From Phocaeicola plebeius (GTDB lineage: Bacteria; Bacteroidota; Bacteroidia; Bacteroidales; Bacteroidaceae): a stretch of 64,000 nucleotides of DNA. Under the pieces are notes generated by a model. It worked only from the letters and a program-made list of their open reading frames with translations, did no database searches and had not been told where the DNA came from. Both the position numbers and the translations under genes were made by a program. Where the stretch lies: assembly GCF_003437535.1 (NCBI RefSeq), contig NZ_QSQT01000003.1, forward strand, positions 62,001 to 126,000, given 5' to 3'. Shown piece after piece: positions 44,422-53,943 of this stretch (positions are counted from its first letter, which is position 1; the number at the start of each line of letters is the position of its first letter).

Positions 44422-44437
44422 TTTATTTTGTTTTTAT

Positions 44438-46897
44438 TTATTGCATGCTTCCACCACTCTTGTTGTCTCCGCCTGCCTTTACGTCATCGTTTGTAATGCT
44501 ACGCTGTGTCTTTTTCACCTGGGTCTTCAACTCACCGAACCGCCAGCTGATGCTGATGCCGTATCTGCGTGAGGGATAACTGTTTTTCGACCATGAGCGG
44601 AACGTGTCTGTCCACACCTCATTGCTATAGGAGTTGTATTTCTGGAAGATATTGCTGGCAAAAAGCGAAATATTCAGCCGTTTGTCTTTCAGGAAAGAAC
44701 GGTTCAGGTTGACACCGTAATAGTAGAAGGAAGAACCTTTTCCTTGCAGGGATATGTAAGGAGTGCTTCCTCCACCGTAAAAGCTGAGACGCAGTTCCCA
44801 GGGGATAGTCTGCTGTATGTTGGCAAACACCTCACCGGCAAATCCGCTGTTGCGTGAGTTCAGCTCCTTACTCTGGAAGTCGGAATAGCTTCCGCTGGTA
44901 TTGAGTGAGAGGCGGGTGGTGCTGCCCGGGTTCCAGTTCATCCATAAGGCCAGGCGTGTACGCTGACTCTTGCCTACATTGCCGTAGGTGTTCTCCTGTA
45001 CCCCATTGTTCATGAAGGAGTAGCGCTCAATACCGTTGTTGGTAAACGTATAAGTAAGGTTGGCATTCAGGCTGAACTTGGCACTGAAGGTATTGAAGGT
45101 TATTCCAAGAATGTGTGCCTTTTCCGTGTCCAGGTCCGGATTACCGTAGCTGATGGAAGTCGGGTTGCTGGTATCGCGGAAAGGATTCAGGTACCATATT
45201 CCCGGACGGTTGATACGCATGTTGTAGTTGGCACGCAGGGTAGCGCTTGTACCTAACATATAAGACAGATTCAGGGTAGGAACCACGTCATCGAATCCGG
45301 CTTTGAAATTGCGTTCGGGCATATAGTCATATTCCACGTCCATGAACGTATGTTCGTAGCGCACACCGGCTTTTGCTCCGAATTTCTTCCATTTCAGCTG
45401 ATAATCAGCGTATGCTGCCAAAATATGCTGTCCCTGCTGGTATTTGCTTGAAAGGTCCTGGCTGGCTTCCATTTCGCCTTGGCCATTTTCCAGGAAATAC
45501 TGACTATCACTGTAATTTTCACGGAAAATGTATTTCATACCGGCGTCTATGTAGTGCTTTTCATTCAGCGGATTGACATAATCAACTTGTGCCGTATGCT
45601 CTGCCGTATGCGCATCGTTGTCGAAATACTGGTGAAGCAGGTTGAAGGGTACATCTTTCATTTCGTCATAGTCGGTATCGGCTTCATTGTTGTTCGGCGA
45701 GTTGTTGAACTTGTAGGACAACGTGAGGTATTCTCCTTTCTTCTTGAAAGAATGCTGGTAGTCAGCATTGATACCGATGTTTCCAAACTGACTGATTGAC
45801 CGGTTGAGAGTCTGGTAGCTATAGCGCTCCTTCCAGTCATTGTCGCTCATGATGGTACGCGAATCGCCGTGTGTGTCAAATTTCCCTCCAAAAACATTGG
45901 CTGAAAACGTAATCAGGTTCAGGGTGTCTATCTCATAACTTCCTTCAATGTTGCCGAACTGGAAATTCCCTGTACTCTTGGAAGAACCTTGTGTCAGCAG
46001 ATGGCGGTAGTCGGTAGACGTGAAATCTTCACGCTCGCTGTCAGAAAGGCTGCGAGGCTGGTTCTGATGGTTGTATGAGTAGTTTCCGGTGAGGGTAAGC
46101 TTTCCTACCTGCACTGTTCCGTAGCCATATCCCGACACTCCCATGTTATTGACATTGGCTCCGAGCGTAACATTGTATCCCTGCATTTTGGCATCGGTCG
46201 TAATGATGTTCAGGATACCTCCGATACCTTCTGCGTCGTATTTGGCTCCCGGTTCCGTTATCACTTCGATGGACTTGACGGAGTTGGCTGGCAGACTGCG
46301 GAGCACTTCCTTCGGGTTGTTGCTCATCAGCGTATTGGGCTTCCCGTTTACATGTACCTTGAAATTGCTGGAGCCGTTGACTTGTATGTTATCCTCTCCA
46401 TCGACGGTGACGAGCGGTACCTTTCGCAGCATTTCGAGGGTGGTATTGGTTTTGGAGTCAGGATCGTCTTCTATGCTATAAGAAATTTTGTCAATTTCTG
46501 CTTTTACAAGGGGTTTCTGGGCTACTACTTCCACGCCTTTCAGCATTTGGGCATCATCGCAGGTATAAAGTGTGCCCAGGTCGGCCACCCGCTGGTTATT
46601 GGTGATGCTAAAACGGCGGACCACTGTACGTTTTCCTACCGAAGTGATTTGCAGGGTATAATTCCCGGTTTGCGGTAATTTCTCCTGAAATTTTCCTTTC
46701 GCATCGGTCACATTCATTCTGACCGGTTTCTCCGGTGATTTGTCGAGCGAAATGCGTATGGTGGCATAAGGCTCGCTTTCATGCGTCAGTGAGTCGACGA
46801 GTGTACCTTTTACGGAAAATTGTGCGTGAACATTACAAATGCTTAGAATCAGAAATGTAAAGATGCCTGTAAATTGTGCAAGAATTTTGTGTTTCAT
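44438..46897 (-). CDS. TonB-dependent receptor-like outer-membrane beta-barrel protein
   Basis: This 819-residue protein has a signal peptide ending CNVHAQ. A carboxypeptidase-regulatory-like N-terminal domain follows (FSVKGTLVDSLTHESEPYAT). A plug domain comes next (VTVDGEDNIQVNGSSNFKVH, VKSIEVITEPGAKYDAEGIG, GILNIIT). The rest is a large beta-barrel ending GISISWRFGELKTQVKKTQ plus a ~30-residue tail. It belongs to the outer-membrane beta-barrel group rather than the SusC group, and no SusD partner is present. The ligand is unknown. It appears to be the first gene of a minus-strand operon with the AraC regulator. Confidence 0.92.
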   Translation of the reverse strand: MKHKILAQFTGIFTFLILSICNVHAQFSVKGTLVDSLTHESEPYATIRISLDKSPEKPVRMNVTDAKGKFQEKLPQTGNYTLQITSVGKRTVVRRFSITNNQRVADLGTLYTCDDAQMLKGVEVVAQKPLVKAEIDKISYSIEDDPDSKTNTTLEMLRKVPLVTVDGEDNIQVNGSSNFKVHVNGKPNTLMSNNPKEVLRSLPANSVKSIEVITEPGAKYDAEGIGGILNIITTDAKMQGYNVTLGANVNNMGVSGYGYGTVQVGKLTLTGNYSYNHQNQPRSLSDSEREDFTSTDYRHLLTQGSSKSTGNFQFGNIEGSYEIDTLNLITFSANVFGGKFDTHGDSRTIMSDNDWKERYSYQTLNRSISQFGNIGINADYQHSFKKKGEYLTLSYKFNNSPNNNEADTDYDEMKDVPFNLLHQYFDNDAHTAEHTAQVDYVNPLNEKHYIDAGMKYIFRENYSDSQYFLENGQGEMEASQDLSSKYQQGQHILAAYADYQLKWKKFGAKAGVRYEHTFMDVEYDYMPERNFKAGFDDVVPTLNLSYMLGTSATLRANYNMRINRPGIWYLNPFRDTSNPTSISYGNPDLDTEKAHILGITFNTFSAKFSLNANLTYTFTNNGIERYSFMNNGVQENTYGNVGKSQRTRLALWMNWNPGSTTRLSLNTSGSYSDFQSKELNSRNSGFAGEVFANIQQTIPWELRLSFYGGGSTPYISLQGKGSSFYYYGVNLNRSFLKDKRLNISLFASNIFQKYNSYSNEVWTDTFRSWSKNSYPSRRYGISISWRFGELKTQVKKTQRSITNDDVKAGGDNKSGGSMQ

Positions 46898-46952
46898 AAA
46901 TAAATAAGGTGCGTGGTTGCGGTTTTTGGTTTCTTGTTTGTTTCAAGTTGCC

Positions 46953-46960
46953 CAAAGATA
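46953..46960 (-). promoter_or_regulatory. -7 box for the TonB-receptor/AraC transcript
   Basis: The minus strand reads TATCTTTG, a perfect TAnnTTTG, about 55 bases before the receptor start. No consensus -33 box is seen at 19-21 bases. The 350-base gap 46,898-47,247 also contains the divergent promoter of the lipoprotein operon. Confidence 0.55.
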
Positions 46961-47154
46961 GGGAAAAAATAAACTGCTTCTGTAGGTAGTAAATTAAAAA
47001 TATGAAAAGGTGTGATAAAAGAAGTAATGGTATATTTTAAAAATAGACCATTGATGGGCCGTAAAAGTGCTACTTTTTAGTTAATTATCAAGGCTATTTG
47101 GACATTTTCTTTTTGCTGGCTTTAAAAATCAGCCAAAAATAAAATAAATAGACC

Positions 47155-47185
47155 TTGTGAGGGTTTGGGAATTGGTGTTACTTTG
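47155..47185 (+). promoter_or_regulatory. Promoter of the DUF4493/PCMD lipoprotein operon
   Basis: TTG (47,155-47,157) is followed after 20 bases by TTACTTTG (47,178-47,185), seven of eight bases of the consensus. The segment starts with AAATAGACC (47,146-47,154), which also occurs at 47,041-47,049 ahead of a weaker TTG/TACTTTTT pair, so the promoter region seems partly duplicated. Confidence 0.55.
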
Positions 47186-47247
47186 CACGCGGAAAAATAG
47201 TGTTCCGTATAAGTTTAAAGAAACTGATATATTTGATGTTTGCTGCA

Positions 47248-49764
47248 ATGAATCTAAAAAAGAGAGTAATACTCATTTACAGCTTATTATCCTTGATTTT
47301 TGTGTCGTGTTCGAAAGAGGATGCGACAAGGAGCGGTGAAATGGGTACTTTTACAATGAGTCTGAATGCTACTAGTGAAGTGATAGGTCTGAATGACAAA
47401 TCACGTGCAGATCAAGAAACAGGGAAAGAGGAAGCATTGGTCCTGCCTGACGTAAATGATTTTTCAGTTAGTATTTCTTCTTTGGGAGAACAAGTGTGTG
47501 GATGGAGTTCTTACAAAGACATGAGTGAGGAAGAAATGCCTGAATTACGCGTAGGTACTTATCAAGTAAAAGCTTGGTACGGAGATGTGTCAAAGGAAGG
47601 ATTTGAATTACCTTATTTTGAAGGAAATCAGGAGTTTGTTATAAAGAAAAATGAAACGACTCCAGTAGAGGTGACTTGTTATTTGGGCAATGCTCAAGTG
47701 AAAGTTAATTATACCGATGAGTTTAAAAACTATTTCTCTGATTACTCTGCCGTAATGGCTACTTCATTAGGTAATGAGGTGGAATATGTAAAAGATGAGA
47801 CTCGGGCTGCTTATTTCTCTCCGGGAGAGTTGATTGCAAAAGTAAAAGTGAAAAAGTCTGGCCAGTCAACAGAGGCGGTTTATCAGGCTAAAGTGTTTAC
47901 TGCAGAGTCTCGCCATATCTATACGCTGACGTTGGATGTGGATGCGGGTTCGGCTACTATGACGGTTTCTTTTTCTGAGGATGTCGCAGGAGAAGAAGTC
48001 CGATTCGACGTGTCGGATACAGCTTTGAATGCACCGGCACCTTATTTTAAAGCTAATGGTTTTACAGATAATAATGTTCTTCTTGAGCCGATTGAAGGTG
48101 CAGAACAGAAAGAACAGGTCACAGCTTATGTGAATGCGGTGGCAGGTATTCAGTCTTGCCGTTTGACTACTTCTTCAGATTTTCTTTTAGGAAAAGGATG
48201 GCCTCGCGATGTCGATTTGGCTGACTCTGGAGAATATGCTTCTATTTTAACAGAGATGGGCTTGAAAACGAAAGGTTTGGAAGGAAATCGTGCCCAAATG
48301 GCTCAGGTAGATTTTACCACATTGATTGCAAATTTACCGGCTGGTGGAAAGCATGATTTCAAGCTGGAGGCTACGGATATATATGGTAAAGTTTCTGAAC
48401 CTCCGTTGGTATTGACTGTGACTCCCCAAGGATGTGAGTTCTCTGTGGCTGCGTCTACGGTAGAGGCTCCTTTTTACGGGAATACCTGTCAGGTAAATGT
48501 GTCATTTAAAGATGGAAATCCGGCAAACGTACATTTTCAACTGGCAGATGGAAAACAAGATTTGGAATTTGTGCGTGCAGAAGAATTGCCATCGGAAGAA
48601 GGTCGGAAAGTCTATACGGTTTATTTGAAGGCACCTGAAACAGTGAAGTTTATAAATCCATTTAAAGTCTCTGCATCTTACTTAAGTTATATAAAAGAAA
48701 CAGGAGAACTTCCTGTGAGTATGGGTATTTTAGTGGATAACCCAGGGGACGTGTGGGCTAAGAAAGCTGTGTTTCATGTATATAATGAAACTGCTTTGGC
48801 TGATATAAAACTACAGAAACAGCAGGGCGGTTCCTGGATGGATGTGACAACTGAGGTTAATGGCAGCTATGGCCTGACGGCGAAGGGGCTGGAGTCGGGG
48901 TCCTCAGTGAAGTTACGTGCCGTAAAAGGGAAGGAGTATTCTAATTCTGTGGACATCGTGACGGAAGAGGAGTTGCAAATACCTAATTCTGACTTTGAAC
49001 AGTGGTCAGTGCAAGAAGTATGGTATCAAACAATCTTTATGTCTGGTGGAGAACATATTTATTCATATTATCTGTCTGGTGGTTCTTCGGAGGATAAATG
49101 GTGGAGTACTTTTAATGATATGACGACTCAGCAACAGAGTGGCGTCGCTTCTTGGTATTATTGTGCTTATCCTGGCACAATGCCTACTAATGCAAGTGAA
49201 ATGCATACGGCTACCTGGCATTGGAATAATCATGGAGGAACCTCCCTGTCAACAGGTGCCTATGAGGGAAATGTAGCTGCTGAAATAGCGACTGTGGGAT
49301 ATGGAGCGAACAACTGGTCTGCAATAAGTCATAATACGAAGTACAGACAGGCCGGGTATTTGTATCTTGGTACATTTAACCGGGATACACAGGAAAAGAA
49401 TATGACCCATACTTTTACTTCTCGTCCTGATGCGATACAGTTCTATTATAAGTTTTATTCTTATAATGGAGAGACAACTAAAGTGTATGCGAAATTGTAT
49501 GATGTAAACCGGAATCTGATAGGACAGGGAGAACTTAGAATTACGCAATCCATAGATACATACACTCAAGGACGAGTTGGTATCTCTTATGAGCAAAAAG
49601 CAAAAGCGTCTTATATTGAACTGGTATTTATGTCGACAGATGCAACTTCACCGGGAACGAAGGATATTCAAGGAAGTAAAGGGGCGTTTAATGCTGGTTA
49701 CGGTGACTCACGTCATGTAGGTAGTATTCTGACAGTGGACAATGTAAAATTAATTTATGAATAA
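47248..49764 (+). CDS. DUF4493-like lipoprotein with C-terminal PCMD-like domain
   Basis: This 838-residue protein starts at ATG 47,248 (MNLKKRVILIYSLLSLIFVS) with lipobox FVSCSK; earlier in-frame starts would overlap the promoter. Residues ~20-240 follow the DUF4493 pattern: FSVSISSLGEQVCGWSSYKD, VGTYQVKAWYGD, VKVNYTDEFKNYF and YVKDETRAAYF. The middle contains Ig-like stretches. From IPNSDFEQWSVQEVWYQ a lectin/jelly-roll-like PCMD domain runs to the end (HTATWHWNNHGGTSL, VDNVKLIYE). The protein is predicted to be surface or periplasmic; its ligand, perhaps carbohydrate, is unknown. It is the first gene of a six-gene run with short gaps and overlaps. Confidence 0.82.
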   Translation: MNLKKRVILIYSLLSLIFVSCSKEDATRSGEMGTFTMSLNATSEVIGLNDKSRADQETGKEEALVLPDVNDFSVSISSLGEQVCGWSSYKDMSEEEMPELRVGTYQVKAWYGDVSKEGFELPYFEGNQEFVIKKNETTPVEVTCYLGNAQVKVNYTDEFKNYFSDYSAVMATSLGNEVEYVKDETRAAYFSPGELIAKVKVKKSGQSTEAVYQAKVFTAESRHIYTLTLDVDAGSATMTVSFSEDVAGEEVRFDVSDTALNAPAPYFKANGFTDNNVLLEPIEGAEQKEQVTAYVNAVAGIQSCRLTTSSDFLLGKGWPRDVDLADSGEYASILTEMGLKTKGLEGNRAQMAQVDFTTLIANLPAGGKHDFKLEATDIYGKVSEPPLVLTVTPQGCEFSVAASTVEAPFYGNTCQVNVSFKDGNPANVHFQLADGKQDLEFVRAEELPSEEGRKVYTVYLKAPETVKFINPFKVSASYLSYIKETGELPVSMGILVDNPGDVWAKKAVFHVYNETALADIKLQKQQGGSWMDVTTEVNGSYGLTAKGLESGSSVKLRAVKGKEYSNSVDIVTEEELQIPNSDFEQWSVQEVWYQTIFMSGGEHIYSYYLSGGSSEDKWWSTFNDMTTQQQSGVASWYYCAYPGTMPTNASEMHTATWHWNNHGGTSLSTGAYEGNVAAEIATVGYGANNWSAISHNTKYRQAGYLYLGTFNRDTQEKNMTHTFTSRPDAIQFYYKFYSYNGETTKVYAKLYDVNRNLIGQGELRITQSIDTYTQGRVGISYEQKAKASYIELVFMSTDATSPGTKDIQGSKGAFNAGYGDSRHVGSILTVDNVKLIYE

Positions 49765-49780
49765 AATAAACCTAACTTAT

Positions 49781-50980
49781 ATGAAGAAACAGATTTATTT
49801 CTTATTAAGCTTGTTCGCAGTTGTTTTATTGACAACAGCTTGTCATAGTGAAAAGGTGGATTATGAAATAAAGCAGGAGGGGCAGTTGAATTTGTCTTCT
49901 TTGCAGTTGACTCCTAATACGGACCCGTTGGTTACAGAATCACGTGTAGCGGCAGAATTAAATGATTATATTGTGGAAGTGTATACTGAAGCGGGAGAAC
50001 TTGTGAGTTCATGGAAGTACGCTGAGATGCCGGAAGTGTATACACTGAAAATAGGGAAATATAAGATTGTGGCACATGCTCCTGTTACGGAAGGCGCGGC
50101 TTTTGATACACCTTATTGTGAAGGAGAATCAAAAGTGTTTGAAATTACGCAAGATAACTTGACGGATGTGGGAGAAGTAGCATGTACACTGCATAATGTG
50201 AAGGTTACCATCGATTATGCTGATAATCTAAAATCTTTATTGGGCGATGATGTGAAGGTCACAGTTAAAATAGGCTCGGAGTCACTGGAATATGGAAAGG
50301 ATGAAACTCGTTCGGGGTTCTTTCATTGTACAGAAACGAATACGGTTGATGTGATTTTTTCTGGTACAGTGGATGGAGTTGCGGAGAATGTAACCAAATC
50401 GTATACAGGTGTAGCGTTGGGCACAGAGCTGATAGTTACATATAATTTGATTGATGCGGTGTTTGTGGATCCTGGTACAGGAGGAAGTGCTTCTGTAAAC
50501 GGTTTAAAACTGGATGCGACTTGCACATCGGTAACTATAGAGGGATCGGTTCGTCCTGAAGAAGATGAAATTTTAGATTTTGGAATTCCTTCCATTGTGG
50601 GAGAAGGGTTTGATTTGAGTCAGCCTGTCACGGATTTGTCTCAGGAAGTGGTAGTAGACTTACTGGCTCCAGAAGGGGCAGCACATGTATTTGTGGAAAT
50701 AACTTCTGATAATGCGGAATTTAGTGGAGTAATTGCAGAAATGTTTCCTCAGAATCCTTTTGATTTGGCTGAACCTGGTGAGGCTGAAGAAAACTTAAAT
50801 AATTTGGGCTTGCCTATAAAAGATGCTGTTATCGGTCAGCAAAAGGTGATTTTTGATGTGACGCAGTTTGTGGGCTTGTTGGGTGGATTCCCTGGAGTGC
50901 ATCAGTTCAAATTGACAGTAGAAGATGTGAATGGGGAGAAGGCGGAAGCTACTCTGACCATAGACAGTAGTAATGCATAG
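49781..50980 (+). CDS. DUF4493-like lipoprotein, short paralogue
   Basis: This is a 399-residue lipoprotein (lipobox VVLLTTACHS) starting at ATG 49,781. A longer start 24 bases upstream overlaps the previous stop and is less likely, given the signal peptide. The DUF4493-like domain matches its neighbour (YIVEVYTEAGELVSSWKYAE, LKIGKYKIVAHAP, VKVTIDYADNLKSLL, LEYGKDETRSGFF). A second, different domain follows (VNGLKLDATCTSVTIEGSVR to FKLTVEDVNGEKAEATL), and no PCMD domain is present. It is placed between two full-length paralogues, which suggests subunits of one assembly. Confidence 0.8.
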   Translation: MKKQIYFLLSLFAVVLLTTACHSEKVDYEIKQEGQLNLSSLQLTPNTDPLVTESRVAAELNDYIVEVYTEAGELVSSWKYAEMPEVYTLKIGKYKIVAHAPVTEGAAFDTPYCEGESKVFEITQDNLTDVGEVACTLHNVKVTIDYADNLKSLLGDDVKVTVKIGSESLEYGKDETRSGFFHCTETNTVDVIFSGTVDGVAENVTKSYTGVALGTELIVTYNLIDAVFVDPGTGGSASVNGLKLDATCTSVTIEGSVRPEEDEILDFGIPSIVGEGFDLSQPVTDLSQEVVVDLLAPEGAAHVFVEITSDNAEFSGVIAEMFPQNPFDLAEPGEAEENLNNLGLPIKDAVIGQQKVIFDVTQFVGLLGGFPGVHQFKLTVEDVNGEKAEATLTIDSSNA

Positions 50981-50996
50981 TAAAATTTGGAAGGTG

Positions 50997-53213
50997 ATGA
51001 AAAGAATTTTCTTAATAATTGGAATCATATCTTCGCTTTGTGCCTGCCGCCAGGAAAATCGCTATCTGAGTGAAGGAGAGGGAGCGTTGAACTTGCAGGT
51101 TACTGTGGGGGAGGCCGTAGAGGTGGTGTCCAGAGCATCTCTTGGAAATGAAGAAATAGAAGCCTTGAAGAATGATTGTAAAGTTCGTATTTATGAAGGC
51201 AACAAGTTGATAAGAAAATATTCTTCCTGGAGTTCTGTTCCAGAGAAAATAGATTTATCAGCTGGGACCGACTATCGGGTACGGGTCGTTGCCGGCGATT
51301 CAGTCTCGGCGTCGTTCGATAAAAAATTTTATGAAGGGATAGAGACTTTTTCTGTGCTTGACGGACAGACGACTTCTGTAAAGGTGAATTGTAATATTGT
51401 CAATACGTTGGTAAAGGTGAATTTTAGTGAGGATATGAAGGCGTATTTGGCTTCAGGTACAGTAACAGTGTCGGTTGATGCGACCGATGGTGCCTTAGAT
51501 TATAGTTGGAGTGAGAAGGAACAGGATTCGTATGTAGGATATTATATGCTGCCTTCTGGAAAAGAATATTTGACTTGTGTCTTTAGTGCTACAACAAAGA
51601 CTGGAAAAAAAATTACTCAGACGGATAAGATAGAGTCGGCCAAGGCTTCTACTTTATATACGTTAAATTATGAACTCAGTTCTGAGGAACCTGAACGTCC
51701 GACAGATGAAGGGGGAGTCTTCTTTTCGTTGAAAGTGGATGAAACTCCGCTTTATAAACAGGAGGAAGAGATTGGGATTTATCGTCGCCCGGTAATTCGG
51801 GTGATGTCGGGAGACGAGGAAATTAGCACAGATTCTCCTTGGTTTCTTAGTTTGAACTCTTCTGTTTCACCTAAGGTGATTATGACTGGTTCTTCTGCCT
51901 TGAAGACTGCTTCTGTAGCGGGAACATTATTGGAAAAGTTGGGATTTTCTGGTGCGATTGATTTGTTCTCATCAGAATCTGTTGGAGCTTTGCAACAGAA
52001 AGGGATTACATTGACATTTCCGGAAGAGGCTCAGGGAAGACAGATTGTCATGGATTGGGGGAGTTCTTGGAATAAGTTGCTGAAAGAAGAAACCGTGTAT
52101 TCATTGGGATATGTACTGACAGATGAACAGGGAAAGCAATGTGAACTTGACTGGCAGATTGTGGTTTCGGATATGAATGCACAAGCCGTTGAAATTCCTC
52201 GTTTTGAAACTTGGGCAGACCGAACCGTCTTTTATGGAGAGGTGATTGAAGGACATACTTCGGAGGCAGGAACTGTATATAGCTTCCAGTATCGTAAGAA
52301 GGGAGAAGAAGCTTGGAGTCAGAATATTCCGGCTGTTCTTTCTGGACAGACAATCAAGTCGGATGTGTTGAAAGGACTTACTCCGGGAACTACTTATGAA
52401 TATCGTATTTTGGAGGATACAAAAATTTCAAATATTGTTTGTGAGGTAACTACAGAGGAAGCCTCTGTATTGCCGAACAGTGGTTTTGAAAATTGGTCGG
52501 GAGATGTTCCTAAATTAATATATGGATCGGGTGAAACTATGTTTTGGGATTCAGGAAATCATGGTTCTCAGAAGGTTAGCCGTAATGTGACGACACCTGA
52601 TGCTACGGTGAGACACAGTGGTAATTACTCTGCTAAATTATCGTCTATTTATGCAAGTATGTTGGGAATAGGACAGTTTGCAGCAGGTAATATATTTATC
52701 GGACAATATCTTGATACTCAGATGGATGGGCTTACCGGACACGGTGTCTTGGGATTAGGGCGTCCGTTTGCTTCTCGTCCTTTAGCTTTACGAGGATATA
52801 TACGCTACATAAGTGGCAATGTAGATAAAGGAGGAGACAAAATAGCGAATGGTACTCAGGATAAAGGTATCATTTATGTAGCTTTGACAGATGGCGAAGG
52901 AGAAGAGTTCAACGGAACTCGCTGGTCGTTTGTGATAAAGACAAAAGAAAGTAAGTTCTTTGATAAAAATGGAGCTAATGTAGTGGCTTATGGAGATAAG
53001 ATATGGGAGGCTTCTACAGAAGGTGAGGGTATGCATGAATTCATTATACCTTTTGAATATAAGAGTATGGAAAGAATTCCAAACCGGATTATGCTGGTTG
53101 CTGCCGCTAGTCAATTTGGAGACTATTTCCAAGGAAGCACCGGTAGCGTGATGTGGCTTGACGACCTGGAGTTGATATATGAAGAAAGTAAATTACCTGA
53201 AAATTTGAGATAA
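50997..53213 (+). CDS. DUF4493-like lipoprotein with C-terminal PCMD-like domain
   Basis: This is a 738-residue lipoprotein from ATG 50,997 (MKRIFLIIGIISSLCACRQ, lipobox SLCAC). The N-terminal DUF4493-like part has VRIYEGNKLIRKYSSWSS, LSAGTDYRVRVVAGD and VKVNFSEDMKAYL. An Ig-like middle and a fibronectin-like segment (TTYEYRILEDTKIS) follow. The PCMD-like domain spans residues ~490-735: LPNSGFENWSGDVPKLIYG, FWDSGNHGSQKVS, AAGNIFIGQYL and VMWLDDLELIYEE. It is homologous in its C-terminal half to the gene at 54,789. Its stop is immediately followed by the GTG start of the first barrel gene. Confidence 0.82.
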   Translation: MKRIFLIIGIISSLCACRQENRYLSEGEGALNLQVTVGEAVEVVSRASLGNEEIEALKNDCKVRIYEGNKLIRKYSSWSSVPEKIDLSAGTDYRVRVVAGDSVSASFDKKFYEGIETFSVLDGQTTSVKVNCNIVNTLVKVNFSEDMKAYLASGTVTVSVDATDGALDYSWSEKEQDSYVGYYMLPSGKEYLTCVFSATTKTGKKITQTDKIESAKASTLYTLNYELSSEEPERPTDEGGVFFSLKVDETPLYKQEEEIGIYRRPVIRVMSGDEEISTDSPWFLSLNSSVSPKVIMTGSSALKTASVAGTLLEKLGFSGAIDLFSSESVGALQQKGITLTFPEEAQGRQIVMDWGSSWNKLLKEETVYSLGYVLTDEQGKQCELDWQIVVSDMNAQAVEIPRFETWADRTVFYGEVIEGHTSEAGTVYSFQYRKKGEEAWSQNIPAVLSGQTIKSDVLKGLTPGTTYEYRILEDTKISNIVCEVTTEEASVLPNSGFENWSGDVPKLIYGSGETMFWDSGNHGSQKVSRNVTTPDATVRHSGNYSAKLSSIYASMLGIGQFAAGNIFIGQYLDTQMDGLTGHGVLGLGRPFASRPLALRGYIRYISGNVDKGGDKIANGTQDKGIIYVALTDGEGEEFNGTRWSFVIKTKESKFFDKNGANVVAYGDKIWEASTEGEGMHEFIIPFEYKSMERIPNRIMLVAAASQFGDYFQGSTGSVMWLDDLELIYEESKLPENLR

Positions 53214-53939
53214 GTGAAGAAATTTATATTCCTTTTAAGTCTCTTGTGCTTGACCTTGTCGGTTCAGGCACAAGAGGGAAAGAAAAAGATAGCCGATAAC
53301 GTATTTGTGCCTAAAGGACAATGGATTGTGGGTAGTTCTGTATCGTATTCTGAGCATACAGAAGAAAACTATCAGTTTTTAATTATTGATAAGTTCAATT
53401 CCGATGGATATTCTTTTAAAGTAAGTCCGTTGGTTGTTTATGGTTTGAAAGATAACTTAGCTATGGGAGGACGTTTTTCTTATGGACGTACTTTGACCAA
53501 ATTTGATAATCTGAATTTTGATTTGGGAGATGATCTTTCAATTAATTTGAACGATACGTATGAACTGACGCATTCATACACTGTAATGGCTATCATGCGA
53601 AATTACATCAATTTGGGAAGTAGCAAACGATTTGCATTGTTTGCAGAAACACAGTTGAAATTTGGAGGTAGTCAGTCAAAACTTGTGACTAAATCAGGGC
53701 AGGAAGTGAGTGGAACCTATTCCACTTCTACTGATTTGGGTATTGGTGTTTCTCCGGGTATTGTTGCTTTTGTAAATAACTATACGGCTGTAGAAGTGAG
53801 TGTGGGAGTTCTAGGTGTGGATTTTGGCAAAGTACATCAGAAAAAAGACCAGATTTATACTGCAGATCGTTCTTCCAGTTCTGCAAATTTTCGTATTAAC
53901 TTATTTTCTATTGGCTTAGGTATAGCCTTTTATTTGTAA
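53214..53939 (+). CDS. Small outer-membrane beta-barrel protein, paralogue 1
   Basis: This is a 241-residue protein with a GTG start directly after the previous stop. Its signal peptide ends TLSVQA before QEGKKK. Alternating hydrophobic strands run to a C-terminal GLGIAFYL, as in an 8-12-stranded barrel. Shared motifs with the next gene are PKGQWIVGSSVSYS, PLVVYGLKDNLAMGGRFSYG, FDLGDDLSINLND and SSSANFRINLFSIGLGIAFY. It has no catalytic signature. The barrel may be the membrane anchor or secretion route for the co-encoded lipoproteins. Confidence 0.82.
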   Translation: MKKFIFLLSLLCLTLSVQAQEGKKKIADNVFVPKGQWIVGSSVSYSEHTEENYQFLIIDKFNSDGYSFKVSPLVVYGLKDNLAMGGRFSYGRTLTKFDNLNFDLGDDLSINLNDTYELTHSYTVMAIMRNYINLGSSKRFALFAETQLKFGGSQSKLVTKSGQEVSGTYSTSTDLGIGVSPGIVAFVNNYTAVEVSVGVLGVDFGKVHQKKDQIYTADRSSSSANFRINLFSIGLGIAFYL

Positions 53940-53943
53940 CAGA

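Noticed and set aside
37915..46897. A classical Sus-type polysaccharide utilisation locus
   Set aside because: There is a GH31 enzyme, a sensor and a TonB-type barrel, but no SusD-like lipoprotein. The barrel is of the outer-membrane beta-barrel group rather than SusC, so the usual definition is not met.
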